Shown: positions 7,222 to 12,372 of the stretch, piece by piece
Numbering within the stretch: the stretch's first letter is position 1
Layout: every line of letters starts with the position of its first letter
Source of the DNA: Acidimicrobiia bacterium
Lineage (GTDB): Bacteria; Actinomycetota; Acidimicrobiia; IMCC26256; JAENVU01
Length of the DNA stretch: 12,372 nt
Reading direction: 5' to 3'
Assembly: GCA_016650415.1 (NCBI GenBank)
Contig: JAENVU010000405.1
Span: 1-12,372, forward strand
The notes under the pieces: generated by a model
What the model saw: only the letters and a program-made list of their open reading frames with translations
Databases searched by the model: none
Told to the model about the DNA's origin: nothing
Translations under genes and position numbers: made by a program

Positions 7222-7674
7222 TCAGCCGGTGTGCGACGTCACGGGTGACGGCGTACGCAGATCGTGACGCGGGCGCTGGGACCGTGCCCCGAAGTTCAGG
7301 GGCGCCGACCGGCATCGCAGGGCGGCGAGGGCCACGAGCAGCGACACGCCGGCGATGACGCACAAGTCCGCCACGTTGACGATCGCCCAAGGGGTCCGGA
7401 TGAAGTCGCGGACGGCGCCGAACCGGGCGCGGTCGAGTGCATTCGAGAGCCCGCCGCCGATGACGAGCGCGGGAACCCACGTCGGGATCCTGAATCGTAG
7501 GGACATGGGTACGACGACGATCGTGAAGGTGACGAGCACCGCGAGTGTGATCAGCGTGAGGCCGGTCGCGGAGCCTTGGACCGTACCGAGGGCGGCCGCC
7601 GGATTGTGGGCGAGGTCGACGGCTCCGTCCTGCGACCGCTCGGCCCAGAGCTTCGCGCCCTGGTCTGCGATCAC
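7222..7674 (-). CDS. lspA: Lipoprotein signal peptidase (signal peptidase II); start uncertain
   Basis: This aspartic membrane protease removes signal peptides from prolipoproteins after diacylglyceryl attachment. Residues from the GTG at 7674: DQGAK at 4-8, Asn24 in the HNPAAAL counterpart of N-x-GAAF, catalytic Asp81 in LSNALDR and catalytic Asp103 in VNVADL, with membrane helices near 38-57, 67-76 and 100-119. The coordinates use the only ATG/GTG/TTG available, giving 150 residues, but this cuts off the first helix. The in-frame codons upstream (7675-7761) encode GWWVALASVVSVVIADQ, a good first helix, and an ATC at 7761 would give about 179 residues, the normal length. The gene follows the acetyltransferase and converges on the antiporter gene with an 11-base gap. 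Confidence 0.82.
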   Translation of the reverse strand: MIADQGAKLWAERSQDGAVDLAHNPAAALGTVQGSATGLTLITLAVLVTFTIVVVPMSLRFRIPTWVPALVIGGGLSNALDRARFGAVRDFIRTPWAIVNVADLCVIAGVSLLVALAALRCRSAPLNFGARSQRPRHDLRTPSPVTSHTG

Positions 7675-7815
7675 GACACTGACAACGGATGCGAGCGCGA
7701 CCCACCAACCATGAGTGCTGGTCGATCGGCTGGCGGGCGCGGCGGGCGCATGGGTGGCGATGACAGTGCGTCGGCCGATCCGGGAGGAATCTGGAGGTCC
7801 GAATCCGGCCCCGAA

Positions 7816-8373
7816 CTACGAATTCGGGGGTTCGGCGGCGATCAACGAGTAGACGACGGCGTCCTGGGTCTCGTCGCCGACGCGAAGACGATGTCGCAGC
7901 ACGCCTTCTCGTTGCGCGCCGAGTCGACGGGCGACGCCCTGGCTCGGAAGGTTGGCGACGGCGGCGAGGATCTCGATCCGGCCGAGTACGAGTTCGGAGA
8001 ACCCGACATCGGCAACGAGCCGTGCGGCCCGCGTCATGTAGCCACGGCCGGTATGACGGGTGCGCAACCAATACCCGAGGTTCGCCCACCGGTTCACGCG
8101 GTCGATCGTGTTGAGCCCGACGGTCCCGAGCAGTTCGCCGTGTTCCAACTCGCGCGCGACGAACTGGAACTCGACACCTTCGGAGAACGCACGGGCCGCG
8201 CGCCGAACCCATTCGCCGGCCTCGATGTCGCTGTAGTCGGGGTGGGCCCACGCCATCCACGGTCGCAGCTCCGGCATCGACTCCTGGATCGCACGATGCA
8301 GTTCCGTCGTGTCGGATCGTCGTGGCGCGCGGAGTTCCACCACACCGTCGCTGAGCCGCATGCCACGCGCCAT
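7816..8373 (-). CDS. GNAT-family N-acetyltransferase (RimJ/RimL-like)
   Basis: A 185-residue acetyltransferase. Its order is typical of RimJ/RimL-type GNATs: VVELRAPRRSDTTELHRAI at 11-29, the strand VEFQFVARELEHGELLGTVGLN at 67-88, ANLGYWLRTRHTGRGYMTRA at 97-116 with the acetyl-CoA pyrophosphate-binding R-x-x-G-x-G turn (107-111), and the Asn-containing NLPSQGVARRLGAQREGVLR at 141-160. It acetylates an amino group on a protein N-terminus or small molecule; the target is unknown. The ATG at 8373 follows GGGAAG at about nine bases; a second in-frame ATG lies at 8361. The much longer open frame upstream has no family similarity and crosses the sigma gene, so I exclude it. The TAG stop is in the same frame as lspA downstream. 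Confidence 0.83.
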   Translation of the reverse strand: MARGMRLSDGVVELRAPRRSDTTELHRAIQESMPELRPWMAWAHPDYSDIEAGEWVRRAARAFSEGVEFQFVARELEHGELLGTVGLNTIDRVNRWANLGYWLRTRHTGRGYMTRAARLVADVGFSELVLGRIEILAAVANLPSQGVARRLGAQREGVLRHRLRVGDETQDAVVYSLIAAEPPNS

Positions 8374-8388
8374 GGCCTGATTCTTCCC

Positions 8389-8451
8389 GACGAGCCGCGC
8401 CCGGGGGGCGCTTGCGATCCGACGGCTCGTCCCCAACTGACGATCGAGCCG
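8389..8451. repeat. Three copies of the heptamer CGAGCCG in alternating orientation in a divergent spacer
   Basis: CGAGCCG occurs at 8391-8397 and 8445-8451 on the plus strand, and inverted (CGGCTCG) at 8423-8429. The middle copy can pair with the first over nine bases (8389-8397 with 8423-8431) or with the third over seven (8423-8429 with 8445-8451), so the two stems exclude each other. A GC-only stem (GCGCCC-GGG-GGGCGC, 8397-8411) lies between. The region separates the divergent acetyltransferase and sigma genes. It may be a regulator-binding array or a leader structure of the minus-strand transcript. Confidence 0.3.
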
Positions 8452-8493
8452 CCGGGTGGGGTGAATCGTTCCGAGCGACGGGGTCGAACTGGG

Positions 8494-8499
8494 TAGTGT
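8494..8499 (+). promoter_or_regulatory. Candidate -10 element for a leaderless sigma-factor transcript
   Basis: TAGTGT fits the actinobacterial TANNNT -10 pattern and ends six bases before the GTG at 8506, so transcription would begin at the start codon. No Shine-Dalgarno sequence precedes that GTG, which fits a leaderless mRNA. There is no good -35, and no SigR-type GGAAT/GTT pair was found that would indicate autoregulation. Confidence 0.4.
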
Positions 8500-8505
8500 C
8501 CGGCC

Positions 8506-9090
8506 GTGGCCGATCAGGCGGACTTCGCCGAACTCGCGATGCCCTTCATGTCGGGCCTGTACGCGGCGGCGCTGCGTATGACTCGGAATCCGAGTGATGC
8601 CGAGGATCTCGTCCAGGAGACCTACCTGCGGGCGTACCGCGGCTTCGGTGGTTTCAAGGCCGGGACGAATCTCAAGGCCTGGCTCTACAAGATCCTGACC
8701 AACACGTTCATCAACATCTACCGGGCGAAGAAGCGCCGGCCCCAACAGGAGACCCTCGACGATGTCGAGGACTTCTACCTCTACCGCCGGATCGGTGGCC
8801 TGGAGGCCGTCGACGCCCAAAAGGGCCCGGAAAACGAGGTGTTGGACGCGATCCCGGAGGCATCGATCAAGGCCGCGCTGGAGGATCTTCCGGAGCAGTT
8901 CAGGATGGCTGTGATGCTCGCCGATGTCGAAGGCTTCTCGTACAAGGAAATCGCCGAGATCATGGACGTTCCGATCGGAACGGTGATGAGTCGCCTGCAC
9001 CGGGGAAGAAAGCAGCTCCAACGACGGTTGTGGGATCTCGCGATCGAACGTGGGCTGGTACCAAGCGGGTCGACGCCCGCCGGAGACTAG
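8506..9090 (+). CDS. sigR: ECF RNA polymerase sigma factor, SigR/SigH type
   Basis: A 194-residue group 4 sigma factor. Region 2 spans about 12-75, with the core-binding and -10 recognition segment [20 protein letters not shown] at 31-50 followed by [21 protein letters not shown]. Region 4 spans about 120-175, with [20 protein letters not shown] and the helix-turn-helix [20 protein letters not shown]. These signatures match the SigR/SigH/RpoE group of actinobacteria, which controls thiol-oxidative and heat stress genes. The adjacent RsrA-like anti-sigma gene, 16 bases downstream, supports that assignment. The GTG start is preceded by a TANNNT box rather than a ribosome binding site. The sigma factor is expected to be held inactive by the anti-sigma factor until oxidation releases zinc. 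Confidence 0.9.
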   Translation: MADQADFAELAMPFMSGLYAAALRMTRNPSDAEDLVQETYLRAYRGFGGFKAGTNLKAWLYKILTNTFINIYRAKKRRPQQETLDDVEDFYLYRRIGGLEAVDAQKGPENEVLDAIPEASIKAALEDLPEQFRMAVMLADVEGFSYKEIAEIMDVPIGTVMSRLHRGRKQLQRRLWDLAIERGLVPSGSTPAGD

Positions 9091-9106
9091 GGACCGAATC
9101 GAGACG

Positions 9107-9328
9107 ATGGACTGCGACGGCGCAATACACCGGGTGTACCACTACCTCGATGGTGAGATCACCGTGTGGAAACGGCGGGCGATCAAGCGCCACCTCGATG
9201 ACTGTCCACCGTGCGCGGACGGGTTCGAATTCGAGATCGAGCTACGCCGAGTCGTGGCGGTGTCCTGTACCGAAGAGGCCCCGGCGGAGTTGCGGCATCG
9301 GATCGGCCAGGCGCTCGGCCTCGAGTAG
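9107..9328 (+). CDS. rsrA: Zinc-containing anti-sigma factor, RsrA-like
   Basis: A 73-residue ZAS-domain protein. The zinc site is His29-x3-Cys33-x2-Cys36 in RHLDDCPPC, with Cys3 in MDCDGAIHRVYHYLDGE equivalent to the N-terminal Cys of RsrA. In RsrA, oxidation forms a disulfide between the first Cys and the last Cys of the motif (Cys3 and Cys36 here), ejecting zinc and freeing SigR. A further Cys53 (VSCTEEAP) lies where RsrA has an adjacent Cys pair, so only one is kept. The ATG at 9107 gives the usual N-terminus; an upstream ATG at 9050 would overlap the sigma gene and add 19 residues without family character. The ribosome binding site is weak, which suggests coupling to the sigma gene. Confidence 0.85.
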   Translation: MDCDGAIHRVYHYLDGEITVWKRRAIKRHLDDCPPCADGFEFEIELRRVVAVSCTEEAPAELRHRIGQALGLE

Positions 9329-9360
9329 GGCCCGGTGAATCGTGCCCCGATCGGCAGGAG

Positions 9361-9391
9361 TTGCCGATGCGGCCCGGCGTCCCTCTACGAT
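9361..9391 (+). promoter_or_regulatory. Candidate promoter for the lipoprotein-protease-tilS-hpt run
   Basis: TTGCCG at 9361-9366 and TACGAT at 9386-9391 are 19 bases apart, slightly longer than ideal. Transcription would start near 9398, and the leader would include AGGAG at 9410-9414, seven bases before the GTG at 9422. It lies in the 93-base spacer after the anti-sigma gene, so the downstream genes may be expressed separately from the sigma pair. Confidence 0.35.
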
Positions 9392-9421
9392 GGCGAAGCC
9401 CGAGAACTCAGGAGTCTGTCC

Positions 9422-9628
9422 GTGTCGAAGTTGAGCCTGTCGATCCGCAACCTCGCCCTCCTGGCGACGCTCGCGATGGTCACCGCCGGCTGCGGCAAGG
9501 ATGCCGCCCTGCCGTGGCACTACTGGATCGCCCCGGCGCTGATGCTCAGCGCCATCGGGCTCGTCTTCCTGGCCATGCCGGCCGTGTACTACCTCAAGGT
9601 GTGGCGCCTCAAGCACCGGGGCCGCTGA
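9422..9628 (+). CDS. Small putative lipoprotein with an additional transmembrane helix
   Basis: A 68-residue protein I do not recognise. It begins with a basic n-region and hydrophobic stretch (LSLSIRNLALLATLAMV), then a lipobox VTAGC with Cys24, about seven polar or small residues, and a second hydrophobic helix (WIAPALMLSAIGLVFLAM, about 34-51). It ends in a basic tail (YLKVWRLKHRGR). If processed by LspA it would be lipid-anchored outside and still span the membrane, with its C-terminus in the cytosol. Alternatively it may be a plain two-helix hairpin protein with an uncleaved first helix. The GTG at 9422 is set by AGGAG seven bases upstream. Its stop is five bases from the metalloprotease ATG, so the two are very probably co-translated and may work together. 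Confidence 0.65.
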   Translation: MSKLSLSIRNLALLATLAMVTAGCGKDAALPWHYWIAPALMLSAIGLVFLAMPAVYYLKVWRLKHRGR

Positions 9629-9633
9629 GCACC

Positions 9634-10722
9634 ATGGCCCTGCCGGCCCGGGACTTCAGAGGACCCGAGCCGATCGATTGGCGGCTCGCGCAGCGGATCG
9701 CCCGCAGCGTTGCCGGCCGCGATGCATTCGCCACCTCCTATTTGGCATCGTCGCTGACGCCCGATTTCTCGGCGGCGACTGCCGACGCCGAGGCCGCAGT
9801 TGCCGAATACACCGGGCTGCGGTCGCCGGATCTCGCCACGGCCGAAGTGGTGGATCGCGCGGGTTGGGTGAACGCCAACGTGCGATCGATGCAGCGGATG
9901 CTGGCGCCGCTCACCGATCGAGTGTCGGAACGAATGGCGAAGAGCCCGTTTGCTCCGGTCGGTCGTCGGGTCGCCGGAACCGAGCTCGGTGTGTTGCTCG
10001 GCTACGTCTCACAGCGGGTGCTCGGTCAGTACGACCTGCTGGTCCCCGATGAGGAAGGCGCGCCGACCGACGACCGCGTCTATTACGTCGGCGCGAACAT
10101 TCTCGGCCTCGAGAAGCGATTCGCGTTTCGCCCGGGCGACTTTCGGCTCTGGATCGCGCTGCACGAGGTCACGCACCGCGCCCAGTTCACCGGCGTTCCC
10201 TGGTTGCGTGAGTACTTCGTCGCGCAGGTCCATGAGCTCATGGTCGGGATCGAACCGGATCCCGGCATCGTGTTCGCCGCGATCGGCCGGGCTGCCGACG
10301 CCATCCGGGTCGGGAAGAACCCGGTTGACGAACGGGGGCTCATGGGTCTGTTCGCGAACGAGGAACAGCGCGCGGCGATGGACCGTATGCAGGCGCTGAT
10401 GTCGTTGCTCGAAGGCCACGGCAATGCGGTGATGAACCATCTGGGAGCGCAGATGCTCCATGGGCAGGAGCGGATGGCGGCCGTGCTCTCGGCCCGACGC
10501 GCGACGCGCGGCCCGACGGCGCTCTTCCACAAGCTCATCGGGCTCGACATGAAGATGCGTCAGTACGAGGTCGGCGAAGCGTTCGTGGAAGGGGTGACCC
10601 GGGCAGCCGGCTTCCGGGCGCTCGACGCCGCGTGGGCGAGCCCCGCGTCACTGCCCACCCTCGCCGAACTCGTCGACCCCACCGCCTGGCTCGACCGGGT
10701 CCGCACCGTCGCCGCGCGGTGA
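9634..10722 (+). CDS. Zincin_2 (DUF2342-type) zinc-dependent metalloprotease homologue
   Basis: A 362-residue protein of the actinobacterial family annotated as zinc-dependent metalloprotease or F420-biosynthesis-associated protein. The zincin motif HEVTH is at 177-181 (ligands His177 and His181, catalytic Glu178) in WIALHEVTHRAQF, and the probable third ligand Glu260 is in LLEGHGNAVMNH. The N-terminal part (WRLAQRIARSVAG, about 16-28) and the segment VYYVGANILGLEKRF (149-163) also look family-like. There is no signal peptide, so it should be cytosolic. Its substrate is unknown. Position supports the call: in Mycobacterium tuberculosis the homologue Rv3626c precedes tilS (Rv3625c) and hpt (Rv3624c), as here. 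The ATG at 9634 lies five bases after the lipoprotein stop; no strong ribosome binding site is visible. Confidence 0.85.
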   Translation: MALPARDFRGPEPIDWRLAQRIARSVAGRDAFATSYLASSLTPDFSAATADAEAAVAEYTGLRSPDLATAEVVDRAGWVNANVRSMQRMLAPLTDRVSERMAKSPFAPVGRRVAGTELGVLLGYVSQRVLGQYDLLVPDEEGAPTDDRVYYVGANILGLEKRFAFRPGDFRLWIALHEVTHRAQFTGVPWLREYFVAQVHELMVGIEPDPGIVFAAIGRAADAIRVGKNPVDERGLMGLFANEEQRAAMDRMQALMSLLEGHGNAVMNHLGAQMLHGQERMAAVLSARRATRGPTALFHKLIGLDMKMRQYEVGEAFVEGVTRAAGFRALDAAWASPASLPTLAELVDPTAWLDRVRTVAAR

Positions 10723-10740
10723 CCGGGTTCCGCTGGATCC

Positions 10741-11658
10741 ATGTCCACATCGCCGCGGTTGACGCCCGATTTCTCGGGCGTCGACGCCGCCCCGATCGTC
10801 GCTTGTTCGGGCGGTCCCGATTCGGTCGCGCTCCTCGTTCTGGCGGCCGAAGCCGGCTTGGATCCAACGGCGGTCTACGTCGACCACGGGCTCCGCGCCG
10901 ACTGCAGCGGAGACCTCGCGGCGGTCCGAGCCGCGGCCGACCGATTGGGCGTTCCATGGCGGTCGATTGCCGTCACGGTCGGCGATGGCGCCAACCTCGA
11001 AGCCCGGGCGCGCGACCTGCGGTACCAGGCGCTGCGGGAGGTTGCGGCCGACGTCGGTGCCACCCGGATCCTCGTCGGTCATACCGCCGATGATCAGGCC
11101 GAAACCGTGATCCTCAACCTGTTGCGGGGCTCGGCCAGCGCGGGGTTGGCGGGAATGGCGCGAGTTCGCGACGACATCGTGCGACCACTGCTCCACGAAC
11201 GGCGGGCCATGGTCAGGGAGTTTCTCGCGGCGCGCGGGTTCGATGCCGTCGAGGACCCGATGAATGCCGACCGCGGTTTCCGGCGGGTGTGGATCCGTGA
11301 GGAAGTGATCCCGATGCTGAATGCCGGCGCCGCGCGCGACGTCGTACCGATCCTGGCGCGCCAGGCCGATCTCCTCCGCGCCGAGTCGGAACTGATGGAC
11401 TCGCTCGGCGCGGAACTCCTGCGCGCCGCCGGCGACGGCGATGCGCTCCGGGTCGGCGTGCTGGTCGATGCGCCGGTCGTGCTGGCGCGCCGGGCGATTC
11501 GGCAGTGGCTCGGTTCGCCGCCGCCCGCCGCGGACGAAGTCGATCGGGTGCTCGCGGTCGTACGCGGCGACTGTGTTGCCACAGAACTGGTCGGCGGGCA
11601 GCGCGTACATCGCTCGACGGGCCGGATCTCTCGATCGGGGAAGCAGGCACTACCGTGA
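10741..11658 (+). CDS. tilS: tRNA(Ile)-lysidine synthetase
   Basis: A 305-residue N-type ATP pyrophosphatase that converts cytidine 34 of the CAU-anticodon tRNA(Ile) to lysidine, so that it reads AUA and is charged with isoleucine. The PP-loop SGGPDS is at 23-28, VYVDHGLRADC at 45-55, the signature GHTADDQAETVILNLLRG at 113-130, and the RRVWIREEVIPML segment (181-193) corresponds to the conserved R-x-R-x3-LP region. The protein ends after the linker domain and lacks the C-terminal TilS_C domain of E. coli, the short form common in actinobacteria. The ATG at 10741 is 18 bases after the protease stop with only a weak GGA upstream. It is essential in most bacteria, and its stop is five bases from hpt. 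Confidence 0.93.
   Translation: MSTSPRLTPDFSGVDAAPIVACSGGPDSVALLVLAAEAGLDPTAVYVDHGLRADCSGDLAAVRAAADRLGVPWRSIAVTVGDGANLEARARDLRYQALREVAADVGATRILVGHTADDQAETVILNLLRGSASAGLAGMARVRDDIVRPLLHERRAMVREFLAARGFDAVEDPMNADRGFRRVWIREEVIPMLNAGAARDVVPILARQADLLRAESELMDSLGAELLRAAGDGDALRVGVLVDAPVVLARRAIRQWLGSPPPAADEVDRVLAVVRGDCVATELVGGQRVHRSTGRISRSGKQALP
11651..11656 (+). promoter_or_regulatory. Possible -10 element for an internal leaderless hpt transcript
   Basis: TACCGT overlaps the end of tilS and lies seven bases before the hpt ATG at 11664, fitting the TANNNT pattern for leaderless starts. A GAGG at 11657-11660 is too close (three bases) to be a good ribosome binding site. No -35 is evident. It may equally be chance within the tilS coding sequence. 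Confidence 0.2.
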
Positions 11659-11663
11659 GGCCC

Positions 11664-12191
11664 ATGCCCGATCCTCATCTCGGCGAGATTGTCGTCTCGG
11701 CCGAGGCGCTGCGGCAGCGGATCGCGGAACTCGGTGCGCAGATCACCGCCGACTACGTCGATCGTCCGCCACTGCTCGTCGGGATTCTCAAGGGTGCGTT
11801 CATGTTCATGAGTGACCTCTCCCGCGCGATCGACCTGCAGGTCGAGTTCGACTTCATGGCGGTGTCGTCGTACGGGTCCGCGACCCGCTCGTCGGGAGTC
11901 GTGCGCATCATCAAGGATCTCGATCTCGATCTCCATGACCGACACGTCCTCATCGTCGAGGACATCGTCGACTCGGGTCTGACCCAGGGGTACCTGCGGC
12001 GCACGCTGATGGCCCGGGATCCCGCGTCCCTCGAGGTCTGCACGCTGCTGCTCAAAGAGGGACTGCAGAAGTCCGATCCGGATCTCAAGTACGTCGGGTT
12101 CACGATTCCGCCCCGGTTCGTCATCGGGTACGGCCTCGACGTCGCGGAGCGACACCGGAATCTCGATCACATCGTCGAGTACCTCCCCTGA
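11664..12191 (+). CDS. hpt: Hypoxanthine (guanine) phosphoribosyltransferase
   Basis: A 175-residue type I phosphoribosyltransferase that makes IMP or GMP from hypoxanthine or guanine and PRPP in purine salvage. The pyrophosphate loop is VGILKGAFMF (39-48), the PRPP-binding motif is VLIVEDIVDSGLTQGYL (95-111), the purine-binding KYVGFTIPPRFVIGYGLD is at 142-159 and the flexible-loop region SYGSATRSSGVV at 69-80. All key acidic residues (Glu99, Asp100, Asp103) are present and the length is normal. The ATG at 11664 gives the standard N-terminus; the open frame extends upstream inside tilS without similarity. The tilS-hpt-ftsH order is conserved in many Gram-positive bacteria. In Bacillus subtilis HprT and TilS also act together in regulating ftsH; whether that holds here is unknown. 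Confidence 0.93.
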   Translation: MPDPHLGEIVVSAEALRQRIAELGAQITADYVDRPPLLVGILKGAFMFMSDLSRAIDLQVEFDFMAVSSYGSATRSSGVVRIIKDLDLDLHDRHVLIVEDIVDSGLTQGYLRRTLMARDPASLEVCTLLLKEGLQKSDPDLKYVGFTIPPRFVIGYGLDVAERHRNLDHIVEYLP

Positions 12192-12197
12192 GTCTCT

Positions 12198-12215
12198 CCA
12201 AATCCCGGCATTTGG
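12198..12215. promoter_or_regulatory. Near-perfect 18-bp palindrome upstream of the last gene
   Basis: CCAAATCCCGGCATTTGG is symmetric at 16 of 18 positions: CCAAAT and ATTTGG flank a CCGG core, with one mismatched pair. It starts six bases after the hpt stop and ends 49 bases before the next ATG. It is AT-richer than its surroundings. As DNA it looks like an operator for a dimeric regulator; as RNA it would form a six-pair hairpin, but no T-run follows, so a standard terminator is less likely. Confidence 0.4.
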
Positions 12216-12232
12216 GATATTAGGTACGAACC

Positions 12233-12264
12233 GATTAGCCTCCGGAGACCTTGGGAGGCTGGTC
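12233..12264 (+). promoter_or_regulatory. Leader hairpin sequestering the ribosome binding site of the last gene
   Basis: Bases 12233-12243 (GATTAGCCTCC) can pair with 12254-12264 (GGAGGCTGGTC) over 11 positions, nine Watson-Crick and two G.U, around a ten-base loop. The 3' arm contains most of the GGGAGG ribosome binding site (12253-12258) and ends on the base before the ATG at 12265. In this form the site would be hidden, so translation would need the hairpin to open, through temperature, a protein or a passing ribosome. A second, weaker GGAG (12244-12247) sits in the loop. Confidence 0.45.
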
Positions 12265-12372
12265 ATGAAGGTGTCACGGCGATTCGGCGCGTTGCTCATC
12301 CTGCTTGTGATCGCGATCGCGGCGGTGGTCTGGTGGCCGCGGTCGACGCCACCGGCCCAGCTCGATCTCACC
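12265..12372 (+). CDS. ftsH: N-terminus of a membrane protein, probably FtsH protease (truncated by window edge)
   Basis: Thirty-six residues are visible: a basic start (MKVSRRFG), one strongly hydrophobic helix (ALLILLVIAIAAVVWW, 9-24) and the beginning of an external segment (PRSTPPAQLDLT). The ATG at 12265 has a strong GGGAGG six bases upstream. Nothing catalytic lies within the window. The assignment to FtsH, the membrane AAA+ zinc protease, rests on the conserved tilS-hpt-ftsH order and on FtsH beginning with one membrane helix and a short external domain. Another single-helix membrane protein cannot be excluded. Confidence 0.5.
   Translation, partial: MKVSRRFGALLILLVIAIAAVVWWPRSTPPAQLDLT

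Noticed and set aside
7212..7230. GCCGGC-N7-GCCGGT hairpin between the antiporter and lspA stops
   Set aside because: Only five Watson-Crick pairs plus a wobble and no T-tract; expected often in GC-rich DNA, so not called a terminator.
6995..8260. Long minus-strand open frame of 421 codons across the antiporter end, lspA and the acetyltransferase
   Set aside because: It is very Arg-rich with no family similarity and is a frame shadow of lspA and the acetyltransferase, which carry clear catalytic motifs.
8374..8505. SigR-type autoregulated promoter (GGAAT with GTT about 18 bases on) before the sigma gene
   Set aside because: No pair with correct spacing was found; the TGAAT near 8462 has no matching GTT downstream.
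11094..12371. Minus-strand open frame of 425 codons opposite tilS, hpt and the last gene
   Set aside because: No motifs, and it runs antisense to two confidently identified genes.
1..12372. tRNA or rRNA genes, CRISPR arrays, insertion sequences, phage or defence genes
   Set aside because: No cloverleaf ends, regularly spaced repeats, transposase, integrase or nuclease motifs were seen in any frame; the window is ordinary chromosomal DNA apart from the findings listed.

Overview
The window is high-GC DNA with tightly packed genes, short or overlapping intergenic spaces, frequent GTG starts and strong GC preference at third codon positions. The right third carries an RsrA-like zinc anti-sigma factor beside a SigR/SigH-type ECF sigma factor, then a Zincin_2 (DUF2342-type) metalloprotease, tilS, hpt and the start of a membrane protein. 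That order matches the conserved Rv3626c-tilS-hpt neighbourhood of Mycobacterium, so the source is an actinobacterium. The class cannot be fixed from the sequence; Acidimicrobiia is a guess.

Left region (1-5957): the end of an unidentified gene, then a promoter driving a two-gene unit (antibiotic-biosynthesis-monooxygenase-like protein and alpha/beta hydrolase). Next, on the minus strand, come a VOC/glyoxalase-fold protein and a UbiE-like SAM methyltransferase. A nitrilase follows on the plus strand, and it converges on a homocysteine S-methyltransferase-family gene that has its own clear promoter. A second, related SAM methyltransferase diverges from that gene. This is an accessory metabolic neighbourhood of small-molecule enzymes with a methyl-transfer theme. 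No single pathway can be proven from it.

Middle (5957-8373): a CPA-type cation:proton antiporter begins on the last base of the methyltransferase stop codon (TAGTG). It converges on minus-strand lspA (signal peptidase II), which lies downstream of a RimJ/RimL-like acetyltransferase. LspA has both catalytic aspartates, but its first membrane helix lies upstream of the only canonical start codon, in the same reading frame as the acetyltransferase and separated from it by one amber stop.

Right region (8374-12372): sigma factor and anti-sigma factor (a probable thiol-redox switch), a 68-residue putative lipoprotein with an extra membrane helix, the metalloprotease, tilS and hpt, all on the plus strand with gaps of at most about 93 bases. 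The last gene is cut off by the window edge and is probably ftsH by position. Its leader holds an 18-bp near-palindrome and an 11-bp hairpin whose 3' arm contains the ribosome binding site.

No rRNA, tRNA, CRISPR array, insertion sequence or recognisable defence system was seen. No stretch longer than 300 bases lacks a gene. The most unusual features are the lspA start problem, the ftsH-type leader, the short lipoprotein and the inverted repeats in the divergent spacers.
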